61,569 nt of DNA from an uncultured Bacteroidales bacterium (GCA_946185535.1 CAMHJX010000020.1:1-61569); one strand, 5' to 3'; positions 7,820 to 16,913 are shown, numbered from the stretch's first letter. Notes: generated by a model from the letters alone, not told the origin. Program-made: numbers and translations.

Positions 7820-9394
7820 ATGATCACGAAAGAAGAACTGAAGGAATTGCTTCATAGCACTGAAACCTATCGCGTGGAACGCACAACCTCCCTGAACGAT
7901 ATGGATAAGTTTCAGGAGGCTATTTGTGCTTTCTCAAACGACTTGCCCAATTCAAGGAAGAACGGCTATTTGATATTAGGAGCTTACGACAACGGCACAT
8001 TGTCGGGATTAAAGGTCAATGATGACTTGTTGAAGAAGATTGCCGCCATACGATCGGATGGGAATATCCTGCCCGTACCTGTTATGAGTGTTGACAGGTT
8101 CGTGTTTCCTGATGGCGAGTTATTGGTCGCCGAGGTAACGCCCTCCATGATGCCCCCAGTGCGCTATCGTGGTCGCACATTCATCCGCATTGGCCCGCGA
8201 CGCGACATCGCCACTGAAACCGAAGAACGTATATTGGCCGAAAGACGAACATCGTATATGGCAACGTTCGACACTATGCCTTGCCTTGCCGCCAAGCTCA
8301 ATGATATAGATATGGAGCTGGTACGGAACAAATACATGGAAAAGTTAATTGGCAAGGAACTGCTCGCGGCTGATGGCCGTTCCATTGAGGAACAATTGTC
8401 AGCAGTGGGCATGTATGATACCGAGCATGATTGCCCCACTAATGCTGCTATGGTTTTGTTCGGCAGACATCCACGACGATTTATGCCAGGATTGTATGTG
8501 CAATATGTACGCTTCAAGGGCGAGGACGTGAGCAGTGAAGTGGAAAACGAGATACAGTTGGAAGGCAATTACTGTGAACTGCTGCCTCGTTTGGAATCGC
8601 TGCTGGAATTATCCGTCATCAAGAAGAAGCCTGTGTTCGTCTCTATGTTGCGCGAAGAAATGGTCGGCAACTTCCCCTATACGGCTATCCGCGAGCTGGT
8701 AATGAACGGCTGTATGCACCGCGACCTGCAAAGCAACATGCCCTTACGAATCTATGAGTTTGCTCATCGCCTTGAAATCACGAATGCAGGAGGCTTGTAT
8801 GGCAACGCGCGGCCGGAGAACTTCCCGACAATCAACGACTATCGAAATCCGCTTATCGCCAGTGCCATGAAGACGATGGGCTATGTGAATATGTTCAATC
8901 GAGGTGTGGGACAGGTGCAAGCCGATCTGAAAAAGAACGGAAACCCGCCTGCCGAGTTTGTGGTGGATCTCATAACGGCATTTAGAGTGAATGTGGAGGA
9001 TGTCCCCAAATCGCTTCCCGATGTCACAAGTCTGTCACAAGTCTTGTCACAAGATGAGCAAAAAGATGCAAGTAATGTCGTAAATACAGATTTGTCCCAA
9101 GCTGTCCTAAGCTTGTCCCAGGTTTTGTCCCAAGCTTGTCCTAAGATGTTTTTCAAGTATGTGGAAGATGCCATTGCCGTTATGCGTGCAGTAGAACAAG
9201 CTGGTTTACCCATGACTGCGCTCATGAAAGTTGTCAACGAAAAGAACAGGAACAGATTCAAACGCAACTTGTTGTCACATCTGATAGAAGCAGAATTGGT
9301 CGTTCCTACGCTGACCGATACACCAAGTAGTCCAAACCAACGATATGCCCTTACGGAGAAGGGCAAAGAATTGCTGAAGCCTTATGAAATTTAA
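7820..9394 (+). CDS. AlbA_2 (Schlafen-like) / HATPase_c_4 putative DNA-binding ATP-binding protein
   Basis: A 524-residue protein of the family often annotated as RecG-like transcriptional regulator. An N-terminal AlbA_2 domain (about residues 1-130; NGYLILGAYDNG, PVRYRGRTFIRIG) is followed by a GHKL-type ATPase region (about 240-360; IRELVMNGCMHRDL, RLEITNAGGLYG). A Gln/Ser-rich linker has two LSQVLSQ segments near residues 400-440, and a C-terminal winged helix ends RYALTEKG. Such genes are frequent next to restriction systems and may regulate them or act as accessories; the exact role is not known. The stop lies inside res (11-base overlap, res ATG at 9384), so the two are coupled. The gene probably arrived with this res allele. 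Confidence 0.8.
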   Translation: MITKEELKELLHSTETYRVERTTSLNDMDKFQEAICAFSNDLPNSRKNGYLILGAYDNGTLSGLKVNDDLLKKIAAIRSDGNILPVPVMSVDRFVFPDGELLVAEVTPSMMPPVRYRGRTFIRIGPRRDIATETEERILAERRTSYMATFDTMPCLAAKLNDIDMELVRNKYMEKLIGKELLAADGRSIEEQLSAVGMYDTEHDCPTNAAMVLFGRHPRRFMPGLYVQYVRFKGEDVSSEVENEIQLEGNYCELLPRLESLLELSVIKKKPVFVSMLREEMVGNFPYTAIRELVMNGCMHRDLQSNMPLRIYEFAHRLEITNAGGLYGNARPENFPTINDYRNPLIASAMKTMGYVNMFNRGVGQVQADLKKNGNPPAEFVVDLITAFRVNVEDVPKSLPDVTSLSQVLSQDEQKDASNVVNTDLSQAVLSLSQVLSQACPKMFFKYVEDAIAVMRAVEQAGLPMTALMKVVNEKNRNRFKRNLLSHLIEAELVVPTLTDTPSSPNQRYALTEKGKELLKPYEI

Positions 9395-12300
9395 GTTCAA
9401 AATACAACAATACCAGACCGATGCAGTGGAAAGCACGGTGAGTGTGTTCGCGGGGCAGCCTTCGAAGACCAATGCGCAGTACCGCCGCGACTTGGGCAAG
9501 CAGAAACAGCAGTTGAAAGCCGAGTTTGAGGAGGAGTATGTGGGCTACCGCAATGCCGATGTGGAACTCAACGCTAACCAGTTGTTGGAGAACATCCACC
9601 ATCAGCAGGTGCAGAACGACATCCCGCTGAGCAAGTCCTTAGCGGCCACCAACGGCCTCGGTGCCTGCTCGTTGGATGTGGAGATGGAGACGGGCACGGG
9701 CAAGACCTACGTCTATATCAAGACCATGTTCGAGATGAACAAACGCTTCGGCTGGTCGAAGTTCATCGTGGTGGTGCCCAGCATCGCCATCCGCGAAGGC
9801 GTCTACAAAAGCTTCACCATGCTGGAGGAGCATTTCATGGAACTCTACGGCAAGAAAGCCCGCTATTTCATCTACAACAGCGCCAACCTCACCCAAATCG
9901 ACTCGTTCAGCAGCGATGCCAGCATCAACGTGATGATTATCAACGTGCAGGCGTTCAACACCTCGTTCAAGGAAGGTGCGGCCAATAAGGAGGCGCGTAT
10001 CATCTACTCCAAACGCGACGATTTCCAAAGCCGTCGTCCCATCGATGTGATTGCCGCCAACCGTCCTATCATCATCATGGATGAGCCGCAGAAGATGGAG
10101 GGCGAGGCCACGCAAAGGGCCTTGCGTAACTTTAAGCCGCTGTTTGTGCTCAACTATTCCGCTACCCACAAGACTTCGCACAACTGCATCTATGCGCTGG
10201 ATGCCTATGATGCCTACAAGCAACGCTTGGTGAAGAAAATCCAGGTGAAGGGCATCACGGCGCAAAACCTGTTGGGCACGCAGAGTTACATCTATTTCGA
10301 CAGCGTCATCCTTTCGAAGAACCACGCACCGGTGGTCAGGCTTGAAATCGAGGTGAAAGGCGCCGCTGCCACCCGCCGACAACTTTGCAAGTTCGAGCAA
10401 GGCGATTCGCTGTTTGCCATTTCGCAACTTCCTGCATATAAAGACTTTGTGATTACCGAAATCAATCCCTTGACGAATACTGTCTATTTTCAAAACGGCA
10501 AGCAACTGCGTCAGGGTGAGGTGATGGGCGATGTCAGCGAGAAAGCCATCCAACTGATACAAATACGGGAAACCATCAAGTCGCATTTCGAGAAGGAGAG
10601 AGCCTTGTTCCAGCAGGGCATCAAGACCCTTTCGCTGTTCTTCATCGACGAGGTGGCCAACTACAAGAGCTATGATGCGGACGGAAACGAGGTGCAAGGC
10701 CCGCTGTGGAAAATGTTTGAAGACGAATACAACCGCTATCTGAACGAGAACCTGACCCTGTTTGAGGACGACTATCAGCAATACCTGCGTCGTTTTTCGG
10801 CTGCGGAAGTGCATAATGGTTATTTCTCCATCGACAAGAAAGGCCATTCAATTGATAGTGAGGTGAAACGCGGCAAGGATACATCGGATGACATCTCGGC
10901 TTACGATCTGATTCTAAAGAACAAGGAACGCTTGTTGAGTTTCGATGAACCGACACGTTTTATCTTCTCCCATTCCGCCTTGCGCGAAGGTTGGGATAAT
11001 CCCAATGTGTTCCAAATCTGCACCTTGCGTCACGCCAACTCCAGCACGGCGAAACGGCAGGAGGTAGGTCGCGGTTTGCGTATTTGTGTGGATAACGACG
11101 GCAATCGCATGGACAAAGAACGTTTGGGTGATGCCGTACACGACACCAACAAACTGACTGTCATCGCCAACGAGAACTACAGCACTTTTGTCGATGCCTT
11201 GCAGAAGGAAACCAAAGACACTTTGCGCGAACGTCCGACACAAGCCACGGTCGATTACTTCAAAGGCGTTACCGTCAAAGTGGGTGAAGAGAAGCACACC
11301 ATTTCGGAGCAGGAGGCTGCTAGCATCGTCAGTTATTTGTTCGACAACGACTATATCGACGAAAAGGGCAATATCCTGCAAGACTATCCTGCCGACATGG
11401 AAAAAGGCACTTTGGCCCCGATGAGCAAGAAACTTCAACCCATTGAGGAACAGGTGCACAAACTCATTCAGAGTATCTTTGATCATGCCGCTTTGGATGA
11501 CATGGTAGAAGATGCAAACGGCAAGGCAGAAGTGGTGAACGAGCGTTTGAACGACAATGCCGAGAAGAAGGAATTCAAAGCCTTGTGGAACGAAATCAAC
11601 CACCGCTATGTATATACTGTGCATTACGACAGCGAGGAACTGATACAGAAGGCCATTGCCGCCATCAACAGCGAGTTGAGTGTCACTCAGTTGAAGTATG
11701 TAGTGACCACAGGCACGCAAGGCGATGATGAACTGGACTTCACCGGTGAGCAAAGCACGCGGACAAGGGAGATGCGTGATGTGTCAACCAGCAATGTGCC
11801 CTACGACTTGGTGGGCGACATCGCCAAAGCAGCCACGCTGACCCGCCGCACGGTCACTCGCATTCTGAAGGGCATTCAGCGGTCGAAGCTGTACATGTTC
11901 AAGAACAACCCTGAAGAGTTCATTCGCAAGGTAAGCCATATCATCCGTGAGCAGAAAGCCACGATGATTGTGGAGCACATCAGCTACAATCGCACTGAAA
12001 ACCAATACGATTCCGACATCTTCACCAAGGAGAAGAGCCGCCAAACGGTGGATAAGGCCTACGAAGCAAAGAAACACATTCTCGATTATGTGTTCCCCGA
12101 CAGCCAAGGCGAGCGCACTTTTGCCGAAGACTTGGACAAAGCGGATGAAGTGTGCGTCTATGCCAAATTACCGAGATCTTTCCAAATCCCGACACCAGTA
12201 GGCAACTACGCTCCCGACTGGGCCATTGCCTTCAACGACAACATGGGCGTCAAGCATGTGTTCTTCATCGCCGAAACCAAAGGCTCGATGGATTCCATGC

Positions 12301-12434
12301 AACTGAAAGGCGTGGAAAAGGCAAAGATTGATTGCGCGAAGAAGCTGTTCAACAACTTATCCACATCCAATGTCCGTTACCACGAAGTTGATAGTTACCA
12401 AGCTTTGTTAGAGGTAATGAGAGCGATGGATTGA
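9384..12434 (+). CDS. res: Type III restriction subunit (Res), SF2 helicase-nuclease
   Basis: A 1016-residue Res subunit that translocates or diffuses on DNA with Mod and cleaves between two unmethylated sites. The helicase core has Walker A TGTGKT (103-108), motif II DEPQ (233-236), motif III NYSATH, and motifs V/VI in SALREGWDNPNV and QEVGRGLRI. The C-terminal PD-(D/E)XK nuclease is intact: PDW with D945, then AETKG with E964 and K966. Length matches the family. It is the last gene of the operon. The 5' end is duplicated at 7714. Composition is like the 5' and 3' parts of mod and unlike the AT-rich SIR2-HerA insert, which fits mod and res being an original pair. Confidence 0.94.
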   Translation: MKFKFKIQQYQTDAVESTVSVFAGQPSKTNAQYRRDLGKQKQQLKAEFEEEYVGYRNADVELNANQLLENIHHQQVQNDIPLSKSLAATNGLGACSLDVEMETGTGKTYVYIKTMFEMNKRFGWSKFIVVVPSIAIREGVYKSFTMLEEHFMELYGKKARYFIYNSANLTQIDSFSSDASINVMIINVQAFNTSFKEGAANKEARIIYSKRDDFQSRRPIDVIAANRPIIIMDEPQKMEGEATQRALRNFKPLFVLNYSATHKTSHNCIYALDAYDAYKQRLVKKIQVKGITAQNLLGTQSYIYFDSVILSKNHAPVVRLEIEVKGAAATRRQLCKFEQGDSLFAISQLPAYKDFVITEINPLTNTVYFQNGKQLRQGEVMGDVSEKAIQLIQIRETIKSHFEKERALFQQGIKTLSLFFIDEVANYKSYDADGNEVQGPLWKMFEDEYNRYLNENLTLFEDDYQQYLRRFSAAEVHNGYFSIDKKGHSIDSEVKRGKDTSDDISAYDLILKNKERLLSFDEPTRFIFSHSALREGWDNPNVFQICTLRHANSSTAKRQEVGRGLRICVDNDGNRMDKERLGDAVHDTNKLTVIANENYSTFVDALQKETKDTLRERPTQATVDYFKGVTVKVGEEKHTISEQEAASIVSYLFDNDYIDEKGNILQDYPADMEKGTLAPMSKKLQPIEEQVHKLIQSIFDHAALDDMVEDANGKAEVVNERLNDNAEKKEFKALWNEINHRYVYTVHYDSEELIQKAIAAINSELSVTQLKYVVTTGTQGDDELDFTGEQSTRTREMRDVSTSNVPYDLVGDIAKAATLTRRTVTRILKGIQRSKLYMFKNNPEEFIRKVSHIIREQKATMIVEHISYNRTENQYDSDIFTKEKSRQTVDKAYEAKKHILDYVFPDSQGERTFAEDLDKADEVCVYAKLPRSFQIPTPVGNYAPDWAIAFNDNMGVKHVFFIAETKGSMDSMQLKGVEKAKIDCAKKLFNNLSTSNVRYHEVDSYQALLEVMRAMD

Positions 12435-12778
12435 CACCTACCCTAAAACTCCGTGAGACCCATATCTAAACTTTTTTATACCCACCTCAGAAAAAGTTTA
12501 GATATGGGTGTAAACTATTTTAGAGGTGGGGGCTGTGTTTTTTTGTTTTTATAAACACACCAAATGCTGCTTCGGCGACTTCTCACCTATGAAACGCTGA
12601 CTCGACTGGGACTACTAGATATTGAGTATCAGCGAATAAAACTATCACCCATTACCCTTCACATTCTTGAACACAAACAACACGGATTGCCCTGATACAA
12701 CCATACAAAAAGTAGAGCCACAATAGTGACTCTACTTATTTTTATCCCTGAAAATCAGACAAATCCGCGTTCGCAATC
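12435..12778. other. Gene-free spacer at the right edge of the defence island
   Basis: A 344-base spacer between the convergent res and pheS genes. It holds a long hairpin with a possible pseudoknot (12458-12530) and then AT-rich DNA with no supported gene. No tRNA, integrase or attachment-site duplication was seen at this edge. Confidence 0.6.
12458..12530. terminator. Long hairpin with pseudoknot potential after res
   Basis: ACCCATATCTAAACTTTTTT (12458-12477) pairs with AAAAAGTTTAGATATGGGT (12491-12509), a stem of about 19 pairs with a short loop. The loop octamer CCCACCTC (12481-12488) is exactly complementary to GAGGTGGG (12523-12530) downstream, so an H-type pseudoknot could form. It sits 24 bases after the res stop and is probably the operon terminator, possibly for both convergent transcripts. 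Confidence 0.55.
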
Positions 12779-13810
12779 TTATACCAGCTCAAACTGCTCC
12801 AAGAACTTCAAGTCGTTCTCGAAGAAGAGGCGCAGGTCGTTGATGCCGTATTTCAGCATGGCGATGCGTTCCACACCCATGCCGAAGGCGAAGCCCGTGT
12901 ATTTCTCCGGGTCGATGCCGCTGGCGATGAGGATGTTGGGGTCGCACATGCCGCAGCCCAAAATCTCAACCCAACCTGTGTGCTTGCAGATATTGCAACC
13001 CTTGCCACCGCAGATGTTGCATGAGATGTCCATCTCTGCCGAGGTCTCGGTGAAGGGGAAATAGGACGGACGGAAACGCACCTTGGTGCCCTCGCCAAAG
13101 AACTCCTGCACGAAGTGATACAAGGTCTGCTTCAAGTCGGCGAAAGAGACGCCTTCATCGATATACAAGCCCTCAATCTGATGGAAGATGCAGTGGGCGC
13201 GGGCCGAGATGGCTTCGTTGCGGAACACGCGACCCGGGGCAATGATGCGGATGGGCGGCTGATGGGTCTCCATCACGCGGACCTGCACGCTCGAGGTGTG
13301 GGTGCGCAGCAGCACATCCGAGGCCTTGTTGACGTTGGGTTCCTTACTGATGAAGAAGGTGTCCTGCATGTCGCGGGCGGGATGGTCGAGCGGGAAGTTC
13401 AAGGCCGAGAACACATGGTAGTCGTCCTCAATCTCGGGACCTTCGGCAATGGTGAAGCCGAGGTGCGAGAAGATCTCGTTGATGTCGCGTCGCACGATGG
13501 ACAGGGGGTGACGGGCACCCTTCATGTCGGCAGCGGGCATGCTCATGTCGAAGCCGGCATCGTTGCTGTGCTGGCTCTCAAACTTTTGCAGTTGTTCTTC
13601 CACCTTGTCCTGTACAACATTCTTCAACTCGTTGAGCTTCATACCCATCTCCTTACGGAGCTCAGGAGCCACGTTCTTGAAATCGGCAAACAAAGCGGGG
13701 ATGATGCCTTTCTTGCTCAGATAAGTGATGCGGAAGTTCTCCAAAGCCTCTTTGCTGTCGGCCTGGAAATCACGCACTTGGGATAATATTTCTTCGATTT
13801 TTTCTTTCAT
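12779..13810 (-). CDS. pheS: Phenylalanine-tRNA ligase alpha subunit
   Basis: A 343-residue class II aminoacyl-tRNA synthetase subunit that charges tRNA-Phe together with PheT. The N-terminal coiled-coil arm is followed by the catalytic core: HPLSIVRRDINEIF, GRVFRNEAISARAHCIFHQIEG (motif 2), RPSYFPFTE and GFAFGMGVERIAML (motif 3). A Cys-rich insert, CNICGGKGCNICKHTG, is seen in many Bacteroidota PheS proteins and may bind metal. pheT is not adjacent, as is common in this phylum. Its downstream side faces the end of the defence island, so this is the conserved chromosomal border. A dispersed palindrome (13825-13900) lies just upstream. Confidence 0.97.
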   Translation of the reverse strand: MKEKIEEILSQVRDFQADSKEALENFRITYLSKKGIIPALFADFKNVAPELRKEMGMKLNELKNVVQDKVEEQLQKFESQHSNDAGFDMSMPAADMKGARHPLSIVRRDINEIFSHLGFTIAEGPEIEDDYHVFSALNFPLDHPARDMQDTFFISKEPNVNKASDVLLRTHTSSVQVRVMETHQPPIRIIAPGRVFRNEAISARAHCIFHQIEGLYIDEGVSFADLKQTLYHFVQEFFGEGTKVRFRPSYFPFTETSAEMDISCNICGGKGCNICKHTGWVEILGCGMCDPNILIASGIDPEKYTGFAFGMGVERIAMLKYGINDLRLFFENDLKFLEQFELV

Positions 13811-13824
13811 AGGAATATTTTTTT

Positions 13825-13900
13825 GGCTTTCAGCTATCAGCCATCAGCATTCAGCTTAGTCAAACCGAAGCTGATAGCTGATGGCTGACTGCTGACAGCT
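13825..13900. repeat. Dispersed palindromic repeat, family with GCTGATAGCTGA arms (copy 1)
   Basis: An imperfect inverted repeat with a left arm around CAGCTATCAGCCATCAGC and a right arm around GCTGATAGCTGATGGCTGA. A second copy is at 36029-36104. It lies between pheS and the cyclophilin gene, both on the minus strand, and could form a hairpin in RNA. Confidence 0.7.
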
Positions 13901-13902
13901 TT

Positions 13903-14538
13903 TTATTTTTCAATCGTAATGGAAACAATGGTCACAGGATCAACAGGGACGTCCATGCGGCCGGTCTTGACGGCAGCAATCTTGTCGACAATATCCAAAC
14001 CTTCGGTAACTTCGCCAAAGACGGTGTAGTCGCCATCGAGATGCGGAGTGCCACCTACAGTCTTGTAAGCTTGGCGCTGACGGGCGCTGAACACTTTGCC
14101 CATGCGGCTCTCAAACATATCCAAGGTCCTGTCATCATACACTTTGCCTTGCACGATATAGAACTGCGAGCCGCTGGAGGCCTTCTGAGGATTCACCTGG
14201 TCAGGCTGACGGGCAGCACAAAGGGCACCTTTCTTGTGGAAATGATTGTCCTTGATCTCGGCAGGGACTCTATAACCTGGGTCGAGGCGACCATCGGCAT
14301 TCTGTCCGCCTTGAATCATGAACTGGTTGATGACGCGGTGGAAGGGCGAACCGTTGTACCAGCCTTCGTTCACCAACTTGATGAAGTTGTCGCGGTGCTG
14401 CGGCGTGTCGTTATACAATTTGGCCTTTATGGTTCCCATAGTGGTCTTGATGACGACGACGGTTTCCTTCTCATTTGCTTTCTGTGCTTGGCAGGTCAAT
14501 CCAACCAAAACCAAAGCAGCGATAATCAGTTTTTTCAT
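13903..14538 (-). CDS. Peptidyl-prolyl cis-trans isomerase, cyclophilin type, exported
   Basis: A 211-residue cyclophilin. The N-terminus MKKLIIAALVLVGLTCQAQ is a signal peptide, so it acts in the periplasm or outer layers. The fold is recognised from TTMGTIKAKLYNDTPQHRDNF and the catalytic-type segment SPFHRVINQFMIQGG. A loop rich in polar residues (QVNPQKASSGSQFYIVQ) corresponds to the active-site SGSQFFI region. It catalyses proline isomerisation during folding of exported proteins. Its neighbours on the same strand are unrelated in function, and it is probably transcribed alone or with DUF4270 upstream. AT-rich direct repeats (TTCAAAATT-like) fill the 50 bases upstream. Confidence 0.92.
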   Translation of the reverse strand: MKKLIIAALVLVGLTCQAQKANEKETVVVIKTTMGTIKAKLYNDTPQHRDNFIKLVNEGWYNGSPFHRVINQFMIQGGQNADGRLDPGYRVPAEIKDNHFHKKGALCAARQPDQVNPQKASSGSQFYIVQGKVYDDRTLDMFESRMGKVFSARQRQAYKTVGGTPHLDGDYTVFGEVTEGLDIVDKIAAVKTGRMDVPVDPVTIVSITIEK

Positions 14539-14588
14539 ATTTCTAAGTATTTAAAATTCAAAATTTAAGATTCAAAATTCAAAATTCC

Positions 14589-15932
14589 TCATTCATTCAC
14601 GATGGAATAAGTAACTTCGAGCCTCATCTTCTCACCAGTTGTGGCTTCGGGACCGTTGATGACATAACGCGTTGCGTTGTAGGCAGCACCATTGATACCC
14701 AAACTGAGACCCAGATTTTCTTTCTTGTTCATGATCATGTTTTGCAAATACTCCGTGATGCGGAAACTCACCGAATGCTTGCTTGAGCTGTAGGCACCGT
14801 CATAGAAACCGCTGCCTTCGAAGTAATCGGGCAAGACATAGGTGGTAGTGTCGCTATTGAAGCCCAAAAGAATCAGGTTGCTCGGAGCTTTATACACAGA
14901 GTCCATCAAAGTCATCGAAGCGGGCAGAACGAGCTTGGCCTCGTTGACCACGAGACGGCAACCCTCCAACGTGTCGGCCCAATGACAGATATTAGGGAAT
15001 AACACCTTAGCTTTCACTCCACCCATGGACTGCAAGTAAAGGGTCGACTGACCCAATGCCGTCTGGTCATCCAACAGCTGGTTCACAAACTCGGGACTAC
15101 CCTGCGAATAGTCATGATCGAAATGGTTGAAATAAGTATCGGATGAGGTCACATAGAAGTTGTAGCGCTTGGGCTTCTCGGGAGTGGCCGCATTGTGATA
15201 GTAGAGCTGCAACAGCGTATAAGTATTGTTGGTCAGGTTGATGGAGCTAATGGCACCATTCATACCCACAGGAGCGCAAGTCACGTAAAGGCCTTTGAAG
15301 TATTGCTTGAAGAGGTCGGGGCGAGAATAGGCCGCGGTGTCGAGGTTGACAAGGTAATTGCCCAACTCCTGACTCAACGGAATGCGGATGATGGGCTGGG
15401 TTATTGTATCAGTGCCAATGATATGCACTTTAGTCCTCGGATGAGGTCTGAATTGATACCCGTTGGCATGGTCGACATTGCCCGTAGCCGCCGTGGAATG
15501 GTTGTAATAGGTGGTCTCATACGAAAGCGTGTCGGTCAGTTCGTAGGCATGTGCCGTCTGCATCATCGTGGTGTCGCCATAATAGCCAATGAGGCAGAGT
15601 TGCAGCACCAACGAGTCGACCACAGGGTTACTACCGAAACTCTGTCCAGCCACCGAGGGGCGGAACTGGGTATAGAATCCAGCCTCTGTATTGCCGAAGA
15701 CGGGGTCGTGCATGGCACCCAACAAGGCGTTGATTGCATTGTCTGTCGCCACAGAGTCTAGAAATGAATGACAGATGATTTCGGTGGTGTCAGTATGATA
15801 GATGGCGATGTAATTGTCATCAGAAATAAGGTTGTTGCCGATGGTCTCAGGCGACTTCTTGCACGAGGCAAAAGCCAACATACCAATCATTAACGCCAAG
15901 CCAATCAGAGCAGTTGAATGATGTGTTTTCAT
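14589..15932 (-). CDS. DUF4270 domain lipoprotein
   Basis: A 447-residue predicted lipoprotein. The frame continues upstream, but MKTHHSTALIGLALMIGML at 15932 followed by the lipobox LAFASC is the natural start. After the cysteine comes KKSPETIGNNLI, typical of DUF4270. The body is beta-rich, with an alternating hydrophobic pattern and many Tyr/Thr residues. The gene lies directly downstream of the glycogen synthase on the same strand (53 bases apart), a pairing common in Bacteroidota. Its function is not known; a surface or periplasmic role is inferred from the lipobox. No defect is seen. Confidence 0.85.
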   Translation of the reverse strand: MKTHHSTALIGLALMIGMLAFASCKKSPETIGNNLISDDNYIAIYHTDTTEIICHSFLDSVATDNAINALLGAMHDPVFGNTEAGFYTQFRPSVAGQSFGSNPVVDSLVLQLCLIGYYGDTTMMQTAHAYELTDTLSYETTYYNHSTAATGNVDHANGYQFRPHPRTKVHIIGTDTITQPIIRIPLSQELGNYLVNLDTAAYSRPDLFKQYFKGLYVTCAPVGMNGAISSINLTNNTYTLLQLYYHNAATPEKPKRYNFYVTSSDTYFNHFDHDYSQGSPEFVNQLLDDQTALGQSTLYLQSMGGVKAKVLFPNICHWADTLEGCRLVVNEAKLVLPASMTLMDSVYKAPSNLILLGFNSDTTTYVLPDYFEGSGFYDGAYSSSKHSVSFRITEYLQNMIMNKKENLGLSLGINGAAYNATRYVINGPEATTGEKMRLEVTYSIVNE

Positions 15933-15985
15933 CAGGTCGAAAATTAGTTGAGGTATTCTTGTGAGATAACTCAAAAACGCTGTCC

Positions 15986-16810
15986 TTATTGTTTTTGAAG
16001 GAGAAGGTCGTAAAACTCGTTGCAAGCCTGAGCGTAGTGCACCTGCTCCGGATAGGTAAGCACGGGCTTCTTGATGGTTTGCAGATAGGCGGCAATCTCG
16101 GGATGCAGGTTCTCCGTGCAGACCACAATGCCGTCGGAATAGTCGATGGCGGCCTTGGTGAGGTTGACGTAGTTGCCTTCTTTGAAATACTTGAGGTCCT
16201 TGGCCGTCATGCCCGGCAACTTCATCATCTTGTCGAACCCAGGCTTGAAATCCTCCTTGAAGCCGTCATCGTAGATGGAATAAACAATCTTTGTCTCGTT
16301 GAAAAGCGGGTTGTCCTTGACGTTCATGGCACGCTTGATGTAGACTGGCATCAAGGCCGAAATCCAACCGTGGCAGTGAATGACATCGGGCGACCAGTTG
16401 AGTTTTTTCACCGTCTCGATGACGCCACGCGTGAAGAACACGCAGCGATAGTCGTTGTCATCGCTAAACACGCCCTTTTCGTCATACATCAAGTACTTTT
16501 TCTTCGTAAAAAAGTCATCGTTGTCAATGAAATAGATCTGCATCCTTGCCTTCTGGATGGAGGCCACCTTGATAATCAGCGGGTGGTCCGTGTCGTTGAT
16601 GATGAGGTTCATACCCGAAAGGCGGATCACCTCGTGAAGTTGGTTGCGGCGCTCGTTGATGACACCGTAGCGAGGCATGAAGATGCGGATTTCCTTACCG
16701 CTTTCTTGCGTGGCCTGTGGCAGGTAGCGACCGATGAGGCTCATCGGGGTCTCCGGCAGATAGGGTGCGATTTCCTGATGGACGAACAGTACTCTTGTCT
16801 TGCTAGTCAT
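15986..16810 (-). CDS. Glycogen/starch synthase, short GT5 form
   Basis: A 274-residue protein matching the N-terminal half of glycogen synthases (GT5): VLFVHQEIAPYLPETPMS, RIFMPRYGVINER, VIHCHGWISALMPVYIK, and a last helix around TYPEQVHYAQACNEFYDLLL. The usual C-terminal GT-B half is absent. This short form is normal in Bacteroidota and not a truncation by stop codon. It probably takes part in glycogen synthesis, but with the second GT-B half missing its activity is uncertain. The promoter TAATTTTG (16835-16842, minus strand) lies 25 bases upstream, divergent from meaB. DUF4270 follows in the same operon. Confidence 0.85.
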   Translation of the reverse strand: MTSKTRVLFVHQEIAPYLPETPMSLIGRYLPQATQESGKEIRIFMPRYGVINERRNQLHEVIRLSGMNLIINDTDHPLIIKVASIQKARMQIYFIDNDDFFTKKKYLMYDEKGVFSDDNDYRCVFFTRGVIETVKKLNWSPDVIHCHGWISALMPVYIKRAMNVKDNPLFNETKIVYSIYDDGFKEDFKPGFDKMMKLPGMTAKDLKYFKEGNYVNLTKAAIDYSDGIVVCTENLHPEIAAYLQTIKKPVLTYPEQVHYAQACNEFYDLLLQKQ

Positions 16811-16834
16811 GGGCGTTAGTTTGCTTAGAAACTA

Positions 16835-16842
16835 CAAAATTA
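16835..16842 (-). promoter_or_regulatory. -7 box TAATTTTG for glycogen synthase-DUF4270
   Basis: On the minus strand TAATTTTG matches TAnnTTTG, 25 bases before the start at 16810. It shares an intergenic region with the divergent meaB promoter. Confidence 0.55.
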
Positions 16843-16883
16843 CGCATTTTTTTTGGAATAACGCAAATAAAAATAAAAAACCC

Positions 16884-16891
16884 TACCTTTG
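16884..16891 (+). promoter_or_regulatory. -7 box TACCTTTG for meaB
   Basis: TACCTTTG matches the consensus and lies 22 bases before the chosen ATG at 16914. It rules out the in-frame upstream start at 16800. Confidence 0.6.
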
Positions 16892-16913
16892 CCAAATCAA
16901 ATCGCAGCCCGCT

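Noticed and set aside
9639-10847. Long open frame on the minus strand (402 codons)
   Set aside because: It is antisense to the helicase core of Res and has no recognisable motif.
12435-12778. Integration site (att or tRNA) at the right end of the defence island
   Set aside because: There is no tRNA, no integrase gene, and no direct repeat of the left edge that can be seen.
15986-16810. Glycogen synthase truncated by mutation
   Set aside because: The C-terminal half is missing, but this short form is the normal one next to DUF4270 in Bacteroidota, and no remnant of the other half is found downstream.
16800-16913. Longer N-terminus for MeaB
   Set aside because: The frame covers the divergent promoter region, including TACCTTTG at 16884. 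MeaB proteins start near the chosen ATG.
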